64,000 nucleotides of DNA from assembly GCA_020637395.1 (NCBI GenBank), contig JACJWA010000001.1, positions 1,550,001-1,614,000 of the forward strand. The letters run 5' to 3'. Position 1 is the first letter of the stretch. Each line of letters begins with the position of its first letter. Shown here piece by piece: positions 43,083 to 52,506 of the stretch. A program made the translations under genes and the position numbers. The DNA is from Calditrichota bacterium (GTDB lineage Bacteria > Electryoneota > RPQS01). A model generated the notes under the pieces. It did not search any database, was not told the origin of the DNA, and saw nothing but the letters and a program-made list of their open reading frames with translations.

Positions 43083-45374
43083 CTACGTCATCTCGGAAAC
43101 ATCAGATGACGCGCGGTGCTCCGCTTGCTTGCGGCCCGTCTTGCGTTTCTTCTTGTTTCCGCTTTCTGATCCGTAGTAGTAATAGTACTGGTAGTAATGG
43201 AAGTAGTAATAGTACGACCCGTACATCTTCTTGATGTCCAAGCCGTTCAACACGACTCCCAGTACATGCGATCCTACACTCTGAATCAGATTGATGGCGC
43301 GCTTCAGTTCGGCACGCCCGGTCATTCCGGAACTCACCACCACGATCGTCGCGTCTGCGCGCGTGGTTAAGATTGCCGCGTCCGTCACCGCGACCACCGG
43401 CGGGCTGTCGAGCAGGACGACATCGTATTTCGCGCGCGCTTCGTCAAGAAACGCCTTCATGCGTTCAGAAGCCACCATCTCCGCAGGATTCGGCGGAATG
43501 TCTCCTGCCGTGATCAAGTCAAGATTTTCAACTTCCGTGCGCTTGATCACGTCTTTCAGCGTCAATGAACCGATCAACACATTGGACAAGCCGTACATCT
43601 TGTCGACATTGAAAAAGTTGTGAAGGGTCGGTCGCCGCAAGTCGCTGTCCACCAAGAGCACGCGCGATCCCATTTGAGCGAAGGTTATCGCCAGATTCAC
43701 GCAGGTCGTGGACTTGCCCTCTTTCGTTGCGGACGACGTCATTAAGATCACGCGCTTCGGATTGTCAATGTCCGAAAACTGGATGTTCGTTCGCAAGCTG
43801 CGATAGGCCTCGCTGATCGGCGATTTCGGAGAGAACTTCGTGATCATCTTGGACTCGATGCGCGCTTCATCCGCGGGCGTCAACTCCTTGCCCTGCCGCT
43901 TCAACCGCCTACGAATATCCTCAATATTCACGATTGGAATCGTGCCCAGCGGAGTCAGAGCTACTCGTTCCAATTCTTCCGGCGTCTTGATCGTGTCATC
44001 GAGAAGATCAATGAGCAGCGTGATTCCGACGCCCAAGGCAAGCCCGAACAACATGCCGAACAAGATGTTCAATTTCTTGCGCGGCTTCAAGGGAAACTCC
44101 GGCGGTTTGGCCGTATCCACAATCTCTACACCCGCAGACTTCGCAGCTTCGCTGATCCTGGACTCTTCGTACTTCTCATTCAGAATCAGATAAAGCTCTT
44201 CGTTCAACTTGCGATCGCGCGTCAGCCGCGCCAACACAAGCGTCTTTTCGGGAAGCTGCTCCAGTTCGTAATCTATGTTCGAAATCACTTCGCGCAGAGC
44301 TTCCGCGCGTGCGGTCAAGGCCTTGATCTCGACTTCACTCTTGAGAATATTGTCAAACAGCTCCTGCGAAGTCCGCAACGGCTCGAAGGAACCACCGGAA
44401 CCCGCAATCTTGCGCACTTCCTCAACGAGCTTGCCTTTGATTGTCTCTATCTCGTTTTCAAGCGCCTGGATTGTGACGTCCGTTCCTGGACCGGGATTTG
44501 AGACCAACGCCGCCAATCGAGTCTGCTTGTCCGCAATCTCGCGCTGCAGAGTTTCGATAATTGGACTGGAGATATTCGAAATGTCTTCGACCAACGCGCC
44601 GCGCACGTCCTCAAGCTGACGCTTCAAATAGTCCATGCGCCGCAGCTCGGCATTCAGATCACTTTCCGTCTGATTGTAGAGCGCGTGCATATCCGCCGAT
44701 TGTGAAACAAGATTCTTGGACTCCTCGTCCAGCGCCGCCACTCCGCGGCTTTCCTTGTAGGCTCGCTCGAGCTCTTCAGATTGTGAAAGCTGATCCCGCA
44801 CGACTTCAAGCTGCTGCTCGAGGAACTGCCGGATTTCCGACACTTCGCCGCGTGCACTGCGGAGTTTATAACGATAGTACTCTTCAGCAATCGCGTTCGC
44901 CAGAAATGCCGCTTCAAAGGCCGAATGCGCCTGCATGGACACGCGCAGCACGTCCGTGTCTTTCAAGTTTTCCACGCTCGTGTTGCCGCGCAATGTGGCC
45001 ACGCGATCATCAAACGTGATCGTCCTGCCTTGCGAATCCGTCTCACGCATGATCTCAAGCTCGCTCCGGTACGGAGAATCCGCCAGAGAGCGAAGCACAT
45101 CTTCCGCAATCCTGCGGCTGCGCAGAAGCTCTGTCTCATTCAGATTGCGAGTCTTGCGATACGGAAGCTGCTCGGTTCCCAGAACAGCCTGATCCACCGG
45201 ATCCGCATCCAGAATCAGGACGCTCGCCATCGCCGTGTACAGCGGCTGCATGCGATACGTCAAATACGTTGTCGCCGCAACGACCGCGAAGAAACACCCG
45301 ATGATGATCCATCGGCCGCGAAAGAGTATACGGAAATACTCAGAGAAGCGATTTGTTGTTTCCTGAAAACTCAA
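43083..45374 (-). CDS. Polysaccharide co-polymerase / BY-type tyrosine autokinase (Wzc-like)
   Basis: 763 residues. Wzz-type N-terminal domain with membrane helix at about 20-40, long coiled coil (about 180-410), second helix near 440-460 (LFGMLFGLALGVGITLLIDLL), then a cytosolic BY-kinase: Walker A ATKEGKSTT (about 548), A' LLVDSDLRRP, B VVLLDSPP. The C-terminal autophosphorylation tail is extreme: between MYG and GSES it has about a dozen Tyr interrupted only by Gly, Ser, Phe, His and Gln (about 716-736), followed by a Lys/Arg-rich stretch. Such proteins control capsule or exopolysaccharide chain length and export. A flippase-like membrane protein gene lies upstream; no glycosyltransferases are near. 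Confidence 0.9.
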   Translation of the reverse strand: MSFQETTNRFSEYFRILFRGRWIIIGCFFAVVAATTYLTYRMQPLYTAMASVLILDADPVDQAVLGTEQLPYRKTRNLNETELLRSRRIAEDVLRSLADSPYRSELEIMRETDSQGRTITFDDRVATLRGNTSVENLKDTDVLRVSMQAHSAFEAAFLANAIAEEYYRYKLRSARGEVSEIRQFLEQQLEVVRDQLSQSEELERAYKESRGVAALDEESKNLVSQSADMHALYNQTESDLNAELRRMDYLKRQLEDVRGALVEDISNISSPIIETLQREIADKQTRLAALVSNPGPGTDVTIQALENEIETIKGKLVEEVRKIAGSGGSFEPLRTSQELFDNILKSEVEIKALTARAEALREVISNIDYELEQLPEKTLVLARLTRDRKLNEELYLILNEKYEESRISEAAKSAGVEIVDTAKPPEFPLKPRKKLNILFGMLFGLALGVGITLLIDLLDDTIKTPEELERVALTPLGTIPIVNIEDIRRRLKRQGKELTPADEARIESKMITKFSPKSPISEAYRSLRTNIQFSDIDNPKRVILMTSSATKEGKSTTCVNLAITFAQMGSRVLLVDSDLRRPTLHNFFNVDKMYGLSNVLIGSLTLKDVIKRTEVENLDLITAGDIPPNPAEMVASERMKAFLDEARAKYDVVLLDSPPVVAVTDAAILTTRADATIVVVSSGMTGRAELKRAINLIQSVGSHVLGVVLNGLDIKKMYGSYYYYFHYYQYYYYYGSESGNKKKRKTGRKQAEHRASSDVSEMT

Positions 45375-45388
45375 TAGTACCTCTGTGC

Positions 45389-46510
45389 TTATGACGGACG
45401 TCCGCCGACGGCTTCCACTCCGCCGGCTGTCGCTTCCGCGATATCACCTTCCGCGGGACTGTGAAATGACAGCCCGTACTTCCAGAAAAATGCCAGTCCC
45501 AAGAGAGTCAACGGCAAGTAGTTCAGCGCGTGAAGCATCACAGCGAACGCTGCCGCACGATCTCCGGGAACATTGAACAAGCTCAATCCCAATACAGCCA
45601 CACCGTGATAGGTTCCAACCGATCCCGGCGCGCCGGGAATGACAAACCCGATCGTTGTCACGACGAGCATCACCAGCACCGAGCCCACGAGATCATTGTG
45701 AATCATTGGAAACTCGGGTTTCGTCAGACCGATGGCCGCCATGATCAGGTACACCATGAATGCATACATCGCCCACAAGATGAGCGACGAAATCGCCAAT
45801 TGCCACGCCAACTCTTTTCGCCCCATCACTCCCAGCCCGGCGCTGAAGGTGGACAATAGCGAGTGGATACTGTCGCCAAGTTTCTTCGGGAATATTTTCA
45901 GAACGACACCCGCCCACTTCAAAGCGCGAGTTCGATCCACTCCCAGCCAAATGCAGAACCCACCCAGAACAAATGCCGCAGCCGAGAGCACGTAGGCACC
46001 ACTGCGCAGTTTATCCGGCAAGGGATAGATCAAAAGTGCGGCGCCAATATACGGCACCATATACACCAAGTCAATCAATCGCTCAGCGACAATCGTCCCG
46101 AACGCCGCGGAACGCGACATTCCGGTAAGCTGATTGATCACCTGCGCGCGATAGACTTCTCCCAAACGCATCGGCAGGAGGTTGTTTGCCATGTAGCCGA
46201 TGGTCATGGTGCCAAACGTCGGCATCAGTTTGATCTTAGTCAGTGTGTTCAGCGTCAACTGCCAACGCCAGGCGCGAATGAACAGCGTTGTAAAGAAGAT
46301 CACTCCCGCCACAAGCACGTAATTCCATTCGGCATTTGATATCGCCGCGCCAAGCTCGGAGAGGTTGAAGCGCGGATACCCAAACAATGCTTCCCCGACC
46401 CCCATTTTGCCGGAGAACAAAGCTCCGAACTTCGGCTTGAAGGCCGTAAGGTAAAGAAAGAAGCCGCTGATGGCAAGACTGAGAAGTATTCGCGAAAATT
46501 TCTTGTTCAT
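45389..46510 (-). CDS. Flippase-like membrane protein (LPG synthase TM region family)
   Basis: 373 residues with about eight to nine membrane helices. The segments IRAWRWQLTL (about 79-88), NNLLPMRLGEVYRAQVI (about 108-124) and GTIVAERLIDLVYMVP (about 138-153), and late PGAPGSVGTYHGVAVLGL, are those of the lysylphosphatidylglycerol-synthetase transmembrane region/UPF0104 family, which also contains AglD and MprF flippase halves. The lipid or polyprenyl-linked substrate is unknown. It precedes the BY-kinase by 14 bases, suggesting an envelope polymer or lipid role. Confidence 0.8.
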   Translation of the reverse strand: MNKKFSRILLSLAISGFFLYLTAFKPKFGALFSGKMGVGEALFGYPRFNLSELGAAISNAEWNYVLVAGVIFFTTLFIRAWRWQLTLNTLTKIKLMPTFGTMTIGYMANNLLPMRLGEVYRAQVINQLTGMSRSAAFGTIVAERLIDLVYMVPYIGAALLIYPLPDKLRSGAYVLSAAAFVLGGFCIWLGVDRTRALKWAGVVLKIFPKKLGDSIHSLLSTFSAGLGVMGRKELAWQLAISSLILWAMYAFMVYLIMAAIGLTKPEFPMIHNDLVGSVLVMLVVTTIGFVIPGAPGSVGTYHGVAVLGLSLFNVPGDRAAAFAVMLHALNYLPLTLLGLAFFWKYGLSFHSPAEGDIAEATAGGVEAVGGRPS

Positions 46511-46515
46511 ATGGT

Positions 46516-47133
46516 CTAACGTGTCCGAAAATCAATCAGGTTTTCCTCAGGCACAGCGGGCAATGCAAAAAGCGACGTGTCCAGCGCAACCGACTCGTGC
46601 CACATCAGGATCTCGTACTTGCTGCCGATTCCGTCGTCACCGACAAAGCGAATCTCCTTCGGAACTCTCGTCTTGCCCGCAAACAACATCTCCACCTGTC
46701 CCGACACTTGCGGGGAAGCTGCGTCCAGCACCAGGAGCGTATCGCCTTCTCCTTCCGCCAGCAGATCGTAGGGTACAAGCTCGCGATCCAGACTCAAAAG
46801 CACCGCCTCGGGAGACCACTCCGAACGTCCCTGCGCATCTTCAATCATCAGCGTTTCCTGCTCTTTCAAGAGCCGCCATTGAATCGAGCCGATCTCGCAG
46901 TGAGTCCACTCGGGCGTGTCGTGATAGAAGGCGTCCGGACGACGAAACACCAGCCGACCTTCAAGTCCTTCTTCAGGGAAATCGGAACCCGTTGCGCGGT
47001 ATCCTATCTCAAGCGAGGGGAGAGAGCGCAAATGCCGTTCCACGTTGGCATAATACTCAGAAGCCTGAGTGCGCGCCCAGACGGGAACGGCAAGGGTCAG
47101 CAGAATCAGCAGATAGTTAGCTATGTTGTTCAA
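46516..47133 (-). CDS. lolA: LolA-like outer-membrane lipoprotein carrier
   Basis: 205 residues. Signal peptide 1-20, then the half-barrel pattern of LolA: LEIGYRATG near 41, LEGRLVFRRPDAFYHDTP (about 57-74), LMIEDAQGRSEW, SLDRELVPYDLL, and late VPKEIRFVGDDG. LolA carries lipoproteins across the periplasm from LolCDE. Immediately downstream of ftsK, overlapping its stop by 17 bases, as in the ftsK-lolA pair of Proteobacteria. Only moderate sequence likeness, so related periplasmic carriers are possible. Confidence 0.8.
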   Translation of the reverse strand: MNNIANYLLILLTLAVPVWARTQASEYYANVERHLRSLPSLEIGYRATGSDFPEEGLEGRLVFRRPDAFYHDTPEWTHCEIGSIQWRLLKEQETLMIEDAQGRSEWSPEAVLLSLDRELVPYDLLAEGEGDTLLVLDAASPQVSGQVEMLFAGKTRVPKEIRFVGDDGIGSKYEILMWHESVALDTSLFALPAVPEENLIDFRTR

Positions 47134-49462
47134 GGTCCATCACAGTTTGTTCATCCGCCAGCACCGCACGGGCCTTTGATCCGTCAAATGGACCGACAAC
47201 TCCGGCTCGTTCGAGCTGATCAATCAGGCGCGCTGCGCGGCTGTAGCCAACCTTCAATCGGCGTTGCAATATCGAAACACTTCCCTGCCCTGTCCGCACC
47301 ACAATTTTTGCCGCCTCCAGGAAGAACGGATCGCGGCCCTCAAGCAACGCGTCAGACACGTCGGTTCCGTCGCGTTCCTCTTGGGGGTCCTGCGGCAGAA
47401 CAAGCTTGTTGCGCGGTGAAGGCTGTTGACGAATATGCGAAATCACTCGCGCGATTTCCTTTGACGTCAGGAGTGCTCCCTGCACGCGCTGCGGGGCTGG
47501 CTCTTCCGGATGCTGAAACAGCATGTCGCCCTGGCCGAGAAGCATCTCCGCGCCATTCGTATCGAGAATCGTGCGCGAATCCACTTTCATGGCAACACGG
47601 AAAGCGATTCGAGCGGGGAAGTTCGCTTTAATTACACCTGTGATCACGTCCACGGAAGGGCGCTGCGTCGCGACGACCAAGTGAATTCCAACGGCGCGCG
47701 CAAGTTGTGCTAATCTCGCAATCGGTTCTTCTACTTCTCGCTGTGCCGTGACCATCAAGTCCGCCAGCTCGTCAATGATCACGACAATGTACGGAAGAGT
47801 CCTGTCTCCTTCCCGCGGCGACTCGCGCACCATCGAGTTGTACTCGGCCAAATGGCGCGCGCCGCGTTCGGCAAGTAAATCGTAACGCTGTTCCATTTCG
47901 ACCAAACAACTGCGCAGCACCTTGACCGCCTCGTCAGGCTTGGTGACCACATATTCACTCAGGTCCGGACGATGCGTCAGATGATGATTGCGAAGCTCGT
48001 TGTACGCAGCCAACTCGAGCTTCTTGGGATCTATCATCACGAACTGAACTTCTTCGGGCGTCGCACGCAGGAGAATCGAGGTAATGATCGCGTTCACGCA
48101 AACGGATTTCCCTGATCCGGTCGTTCCCGCGATCAGCAAATGCGGAAGTGCTCCCAAATCCGCCGTTAGGATTTCACCGTGTACCGTTCGACCCAGGGCG
48201 ATCGTCAGCTTTGACGGCGTGCCGTGAAACTGCGGGGATTCGACCACTTCACGAAATGTCACCAGCGCGGGTTTCGGATTGGCCATCTCGATGCCCACGG
48301 CGGCTTTCCCGGGGATCGGTGCAAGGATGCGCAGACCGCGTGCACGCAATGCGAGCGAGATGTCATCCGCGAGAGCCTCAATGCGTGAAACCTTGACTCC
48401 CGGAGCAGGTGCAAGCTCAAACTGCGTAATCACGGGACCCGGATTGACCTGCGTTACGCCTGCCTTGACTCCGAAAGTTTCAAGACATTTCTCCAGGAGC
48501 TGCGCGTTATGCTGCTGCTCGTCCTGCGACATTCCGCCAACACGTTCGGCAGGAGGATTGTTGAAGCACTCTGCGGATGGAAAAACGTAACCAGACAAGT
48601 CATCCACGGTCATAGCAAGCTGAGCCGCGGGCTTCGATAGCGCGCGACGAGCGCCGGTCAACGGGTCAATCTCCTCATTCAGATTGTGCGCCACCTTGCC
48701 GGGTTGGCCATCCGCCTGCGCATGATCCGGCACGATCTGCTGCTCCATTGCAGGTGGGATCACAATCTCCCGATCCACGTTGATCTCTGGAATCGTATCT
48801 TCTCGAGACTCGCGCCGCTTCAAGTACTGCTTGAGCCAGCGCCAGGCAGGAACGATGGATGCCGCAGGAAGATTGCGCGCGCGTCCGGCAAGCAGCGCAG
48901 TCTGTTCCGCGCGGCGTTCAACCCACTCCCCGAATCCGGCAATCGTCATGGACAACCCAACCACCAACAGCACAAACATAACCAGCACCGCGCCAATCCG
49001 TCCCGTCAGAAGCATCAACTGCTCTGCAGACCAGTATCCGAATTGGCCGGAGTGAACATAGTAGATGGACGGCGAATCGCGGTGGATCAGTGCGCCAAAC
49101 ACACCGACGCCCGCCGAAGTCCACAGTCCAAGGGCAAACAGCCAGATTGACAAGATGGTCGTGCTGCGCGCGGAGTGGCGGCGCAGTGCTGCCCAACCCC
49201 AGAGTCCAAAGAGCAGCGGGAACACCAGTGCGGGCCATTGGCCCATGAACAGAGGCGCAAGCAGCGCAGAGGCCATTTCACCGAATCGTCCCGCAGCGTT
49301 CTCGGGCTTTGCGGCAAAATCCTGATAAGGATAGTCGTTCGGCGAATGACTGGCCAGCGCAACAAACAGAAGCACACTGAGACAGAGCAGCACAAGCCCG
49401 ACCACAGCAGGTGCGGCCGACCGTTTCGCGGGCGTGGGTTGTGCTGTCTTACGAACCGCCAT
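47117..49462 (-). CDS. ftsK: DNA translocase FtsK
   Basis: 781 residues from the ATG at 49462; a TTG at 49492 is an upstream alternative. N-terminal membrane part with about four to five helices (20-205), a short linker, then the motor: Walker A IAGTTGSGKSVCVNAI (about 435-450), Walker B YIVVIIDELADLM, HLVVATQRPSVDVITG, and the C-terminal gamma winged-helix domain (about 715-780, GSVSILQRRLKVGYSRAARLIDQLE) that reads KOPS sequences. It pumps chromosome ends to dif at division. Start overlaps the comB stop by 14 bases. Confidence 0.96.
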   Translation of the reverse strand: MAVRKTAQPTPAKRSAAPAVVGLVLLCLSVLLFVALASHSPNDYPYQDFAAKPENAAGRFGEMASALLAPLFMGQWPALVFPLLFGLWGWAALRRHSARSTTILSIWLFALGLWTSAGVGVFGALIHRDSPSIYYVHSGQFGYWSAEQLMLLTGRIGAVLVMFVLLVVGLSMTIAGFGEWVERRAEQTALLAGRARNLPAASIVPAWRWLKQYLKRRESREDTIPEINVDREIVIPPAMEQQIVPDHAQADGQPGKVAHNLNEEIDPLTGARRALSKPAAQLAMTVDDLSGYVFPSAECFNNPPAERVGGMSQDEQQHNAQLLEKCLETFGVKAGVTQVNPGPVITQFELAPAPGVKVSRIEALADDISLALRARGLRILAPIPGKAAVGIEMANPKPALVTFREVVESPQFHGTPSKLTIALGRTVHGEILTADLGALPHLLIAGTTGSGKSVCVNAIITSILLRATPEEVQFVMIDPKKLELAAYNELRNHHLTHRPDLSEYVVTKPDEAVKVLRSCLVEMEQRYDLLAERGARHLAEYNSMVRESPREGDRTLPYIVVIIDELADLMVTAQREVEEPIARLAQLARAVGIHLVVATQRPSVDVITGVIKANFPARIAFRVAMKVDSRTILDTNGAEMLLGQGDMLFQHPEEPAPQRVQGALLTSKEIARVISHIRQQPSPRNKLVLPQDPQEERDGTDVSDALLEGRDPFFLEAAKIVVRTGQGSVSILQRRLKVGYSRAARLIDQLERAGVVGPFDGSKARAVLADEQTVMDLEQHS

Positions 49463-50183
49463 TCTGTCTCTGAATCTTGATTTTGCCTTCAATCAATGCG
49501 GGAACCACCTGATGCGAATCAACGCGCGCGCAGTGCTCCAAGTCAGGAGCGAATCCGGCATCCGCGAGAAACCGTCCATGAAAACATCCACGGACCACCT
49601 CGACAATCTGCGAACGATAGTAACGGAACATGTCGAGTGCTGCCTGCGCACCGTCCTGATCGAGCGGACCATTGGATTTTGAGATCCCTTCGACGAGCTT
49701 GCCTGCGCAGACAAAGTCCTCCATGGAGAACTTTCCGTTCCTGCCGGAACAGATTATCGCGACATCACGCCCCAGCTCGCGAGCAGCATTTACCGTTGCT
49801 GAGAAATTGTTGAAGCTCCCGACTATTACATGCTCCGCACTCTTGCAGCGCACCAGTGCCGGAGCACCATTCGTGGAGGCAAACACGATAGTCCGCCCGC
49901 CAATTCGCTCCTTGGTGTATTCGAGCGGCGAGTTGCCAAGATCAAATCCCTCGATCAGCTTTCCTTCGCGCTCGCCGCCGAGAATCACATCCGCGCGTCC
50001 TGCTTTTGCGGCAAACTCACCGGCTTCCGCAGGCGTGGAAACGGGCACGACCTCGCGCGCGCCGTTGGTCAACGCCTGAACAATTGTTGAAGACGCGCGA
50101 AGCACGTCTATCACAATCGCTGTCGTGCCGCGCACGTCGTCCTCATTCCACTCACGCGGAGTAGCAAACACTTTGATATTCAA
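49449..50183 (-). CDS. comB: 2-phosphosulfolactate phosphatase (ComB family)
   Basis: 244 residues. Family features: TAIVIDVLRASSTIVQAL (20-37), ILGGEREGKLIEGFDLGNSP (66-85), TIVFASTNGAPAL (97-109), and AIICSGRNGKFSMEDFVCAG (about 141-160) with the conserved acidic and Ser/Gly residues. In methanogens ComB hydrolyses 2-phosphosulfolactate on the coenzyme M path; in bacteria it is linked to sulfolactate or is of uncertain use. No other coenzyme M or sulfolactate genes are nearby, so the physiological role here is open. Confidence 0.88.
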   Translation of the reverse strand: MNIKVFATPREWNEDDVRGTTAIVIDVLRASSTIVQALTNGAREVVPVSTPAEAGEFAAKAGRADVILGGEREGKLIEGFDLGNSPLEYTKERIGGRTIVFASTNGAPALVRCKSAEHVIVGSFNNFSATVNAARELGRDVAIICSGRNGKFSMEDFVCAGKLVEGISKSNGPLDQDGAQAALDMFRYYRSQIVEVVRGCFHGRFLADAGFAPDLEHCARVDSHQVVPALIEGKIKIQRQNGGS

Positions 50184-50198
50184 CAGAGTGCTCCGCGC

Positions 50199-51296
50199 TT
50201 AGTAGGGACGTTTGTAGAACGGCGGCTTGACGATTTTCGCGGCCGCAGGCTTGCCGTGACACGAAATCGAAAGCGTCGTTCCGATTGCACTCTGTTCGAC
50301 CGGCACGTAGCCGAGAGCGATGCCCCGGTTCAAACTCGGTGACACCGTACCGGATGTGACCCTGCCAATCTCGGTGCCGTGCAAATCCAGAATGGGATAA
50401 CCCGGTCGCGGAAAGGCTGAATCGGCAAGTTCAATGGCCACAAGCTTGCGCGTTACACCAGCATCCCTAAACTTGAGCAAGACGTCTTTCCCAATGAAAT
50501 CCGACTTGTCGAGCTTCGTGATCCAACCCAATCCGGCCTCAAGAGGATTTGTCTTGTCATCTATGTCGTTGCCGTATAGACACATCTTCATCTCGAGCCG
50601 AAGTGAGTCGCGTGCTCCGAGTCCGATAGGTTCGATGTCATAGGGCTTCCCCGCGTCCAGAATCGCCCGCCAAACCGGAACGGCGCCATCATTCGGAAGA
50701 TAAATTTCAAACCCATCTTCACCGGTGTAGCCCGTGCGGGAAATCACCGCTTCATGTCCGGCAACGCGACCTTCCGCAAAATGATAGAAGGGGATTGCGG
50801 ACAGGTCCGTTTCCGTGAGCGTCTGCAAGATGTCTTGTGCGTTGCGCCCTTGAATTGCCATGAGCGAAATCTCGTCGGAACGATTTGTCAATTGCACATC
50901 CCCGCTGACATGGCTGCTGATCCAGTCCCAATCTTTCTGGAGATTTGCCGCGTTCACCACAAGCATCAGGTGATCGTCTGATTTGTAAATCAACAAGTCA
51001 TCCACGATGCCGCCGTCCGGTCTGCACATGCAGCTATACTGCGCCTGACCGGATCGCATGGACAAAACGTCGTTGACAGTGATATGATGGACAAACTTCT
51101 CGCGGTCCGCGCCGCGCACTATGAACTCGCCCATATGGGAGACGTCGAATAGACCAACTGTACTGCGGACACGCAAGTGTTCCGCACGTATTGAATGATA
51201 TTGTATGGGCATCCTGTAGCCCGCGAACTCTACGAGCTTCGCGCCCAATGCTTCATGTTCGGCAGTTAGCGCCGTCGTTTTCAAGTGCTGCTCCAA
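50199..51296 (-). CDS. gcvT: Aminomethyltransferase, glycine cleavage T protein
   Basis: 365 residues, typical length. Transfers the methylene group from the aminomethyl-lipoyl H protein to tetrahydrofolate. Folate-binding features: LVEFAGYRMPIQYHSIRAEHLRVRSTVGLFDVSHMGEF near the start, the catalytic Asp region (VNDVLSM...YSCMCRPDGGIVDDLLIY), GYTGEDGFEIYLP, and GLGARDSLRLEMKMCLYGNDI. gcvH and gcvP are not within the window. Lies 15 bases upstream of comB. Confidence 0.95.
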   Translation of the reverse strand: MEQHLKTTALTAEHEALGAKLVEFAGYRMPIQYHSIRAEHLRVRSTVGLFDVSHMGEFIVRGADREKFVHHITVNDVLSMRSGQAQYSCMCRPDGGIVDDLLIYKSDDHLMLVVNAANLQKDWDWISSHVSGDVQLTNRSDEISLMAIQGRNAQDILQTLTETDLSAIPFYHFAEGRVAGHEAVISRTGYTGEDGFEIYLPNDGAVPVWRAILDAGKPYDIEPIGLGARDSLRLEMKMCLYGNDIDDKTNPLEAGLGWITKLDKSDFIGKDVLLKFRDAGVTRKLVAIELADSAFPRPGYPILDLHGTEIGRVTSGTVSPSLNRGIALGYVPVEQSAIGTTLSISCHGKPAAAKIVKPPFYKRPY

Positions 51297-51334
51297 ATCG
51301 TGTGGAACGGTATTCTCTGCATTAACTCATAGAA

Positions 51335-51361
51335 AGGCGAGCGCCGTTAGTGGCCTCGCCT
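51335..51361 (-). terminator. Terminator after the Ton/Exb operon
   Basis: AGGCGAG and CTCGCCT pair (7 bp, with an inner GCC/GGC extension) and are followed on the minus strand by TTTCTAT. It overlaps the last base or two of the stop codon of the PstS-like gene and separates this operon from gcvT. Confidence 0.65.
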
Positions 51362-52271
51362 ATGATATCGTATCCTGCTCCGCATCCGCCTCGTCTTCAG
51401 GCGGAGACTTCAATTGAATCACGCGCACGGGAACTGAGGCGGGACGGTATCCCTCTTTCATCACCATCTTCTGTCCGTCATTCGAAACGATGAAAGTCAG
51501 ATAGCCCGCGGCGACGTCACTCTTCATATGCGTTGTCACGTATGTGTACGTCGTCATGAAGGGCCACTTCGGCGTGTCCATGATGGTCTTGGCATTCGCC
51601 GGGATCCGCAAGTCTCCCTTCGCCCAGCGCAGTTTCTTGAATCCTGCGGCTTCCGCGACCTTTTTTGAGAAGATCAGGAGCGCGCCGGGATCGTCTCGCG
51701 AAAGTTCAAGCATCTGCGTTCCGGTCGAACAGACGACCGCGGCAAGAGAGTCGAAATCTCCGTAATAGTTCAACAAGGACGTCCACGCGCCGTCACCCGG
51801 CAAGGGAGCGTATGGAGTGATTGTGATGTCGTCGCCGCCGAACTCTTTCCAGGACCTTGCGCTGCCTTCCAGAATTCGTTTCAGGCTAAGACTGTCTATG
51901 AACTCTGCTTTGTTGGAATCGGCGACCAACAGATAGGTTGGATAGTGCGCCACCGGGTAGGTGTAAAGATTCATCGCATTCGACGTGAAGAGCAGCGACT
52001 CTTCGCTGCTCAACGCGCGGTCAATGAATACTTCTTCTGTGCGGTTGTTCAGAAGCGAATCGAGCAGCGACAACGTCGTGCGCCGCCAGACGGTAACATC
52101 CGCTTGCGGGTGCACATCGCAGTACGCTTGAGCAGTATAAAAGGCCAAATCATAAACCGCGTCGCTGACGCCAATCGCCGCCGAGCCTTTTGTAAACGAC
52201 TCTTCAGGTTCCTTCTTTGCGCAGCCTACAATCACCACCGCGCAAAGCATCACACGCAACAAATTCATCAT
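51360..52271 (-). CDS. PstS-like periplasmic substrate-binding lipoprotein
   Basis: 303 residues. A short signal with a lipobox (VVIVGCAKK, Cys17) marks it as a lipoprotein. The rest resembles a type-2 periplasmic binding protein of the PstS group: an early IGVSDAVYDLA, IDRALSSEES, the hinge segment NKAEFIDSLSLKRILEGSARSWKEFGG (about 120-145, as in PstS proteins) and a late KSDVAAGYLTFIVSNDGQKMVMKEGYRPA. No pst transporter genes are nearby. It is the last gene of the ExbB/ExbD/TonB operon; PstS-like genes attached to such operons are a recurring pattern in Bacteroidetes, with unproven function. Confidence 0.82.
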   Translation of the reverse strand: MMNLLRVMLCAVVIVGCAKKEPEESFTKGSAAIGVSDAVYDLAFYTAQAYCDVHPQADVTVWRRTTLSLLDSLLNNRTEEVFIDRALSSEESLLFTSNAMNLYTYPVAHYPTYLLVADSNKAEFIDSLSLKRILEGSARSWKEFGGDDITITPYAPLPGDGAWTSLLNYYGDFDSLAAVVCSTGTQMLELSRDDPGALLIFSKKVAEAAGFKKLRWAKGDLRIPANAKTIMDTPKWPFMTTYTYVTTHMKSDVAAGYLTFIVSNDGQKMVMKEGYRPASVPVRVIQLKSPPEDEADAEQDTIS

Positions 52272-52493
52272 CTACTTATCTTCCCACGGACGTCTGTGTT
52301 CTCCGCCAAACCTGCGATCCAACGGCTTCGGTGTTCGCGAAACCACGAATCTGTGCACTCCAAGCAGAATCACTACGATTCCCATGATCGGGCGCAATCC
52401 CGTTTCTTTCGGCAACTGCTGCAGCAAATCTCCGGTCAGAATCAAGATCCCAATGATCAAGAAAGAGACTGGAAGAATCCAGCGAGTGATCAT
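52272..52493 (-). CDS. Small two-helix membrane protein
   Basis: 73 residues: helix 1 about 5-24 (ILPVSFLIIGILILTGDLL), helix 2 about 33-50 (LRPIMGIVVILLGVHRFVV), then a basic tail ending RRPWEDK. It fits exactly between the second TonB gene and the PstS-like lipoprotein gene (13-base and 0-base gaps), which supports its being real. No family recognised. Confidence 0.65.
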   Translation of the reverse strand: MITRWILPVSFLIIGILILTGDLLQQLPKETGLRPIMGIVVILLGVHRFVVSRTPKPLDRRFGGEHRRPWEDK

Positions 52494-52506
52494 TTCATTT
52501 GCCAGA

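Noticed and set aside
43165..43225. Tandem TAC/TAT-like run as a non-coding microsatellite
   Set aside because: It lies in frame inside the BY-kinase gene and encodes the expected tyrosine tail, so it is treated as coding.
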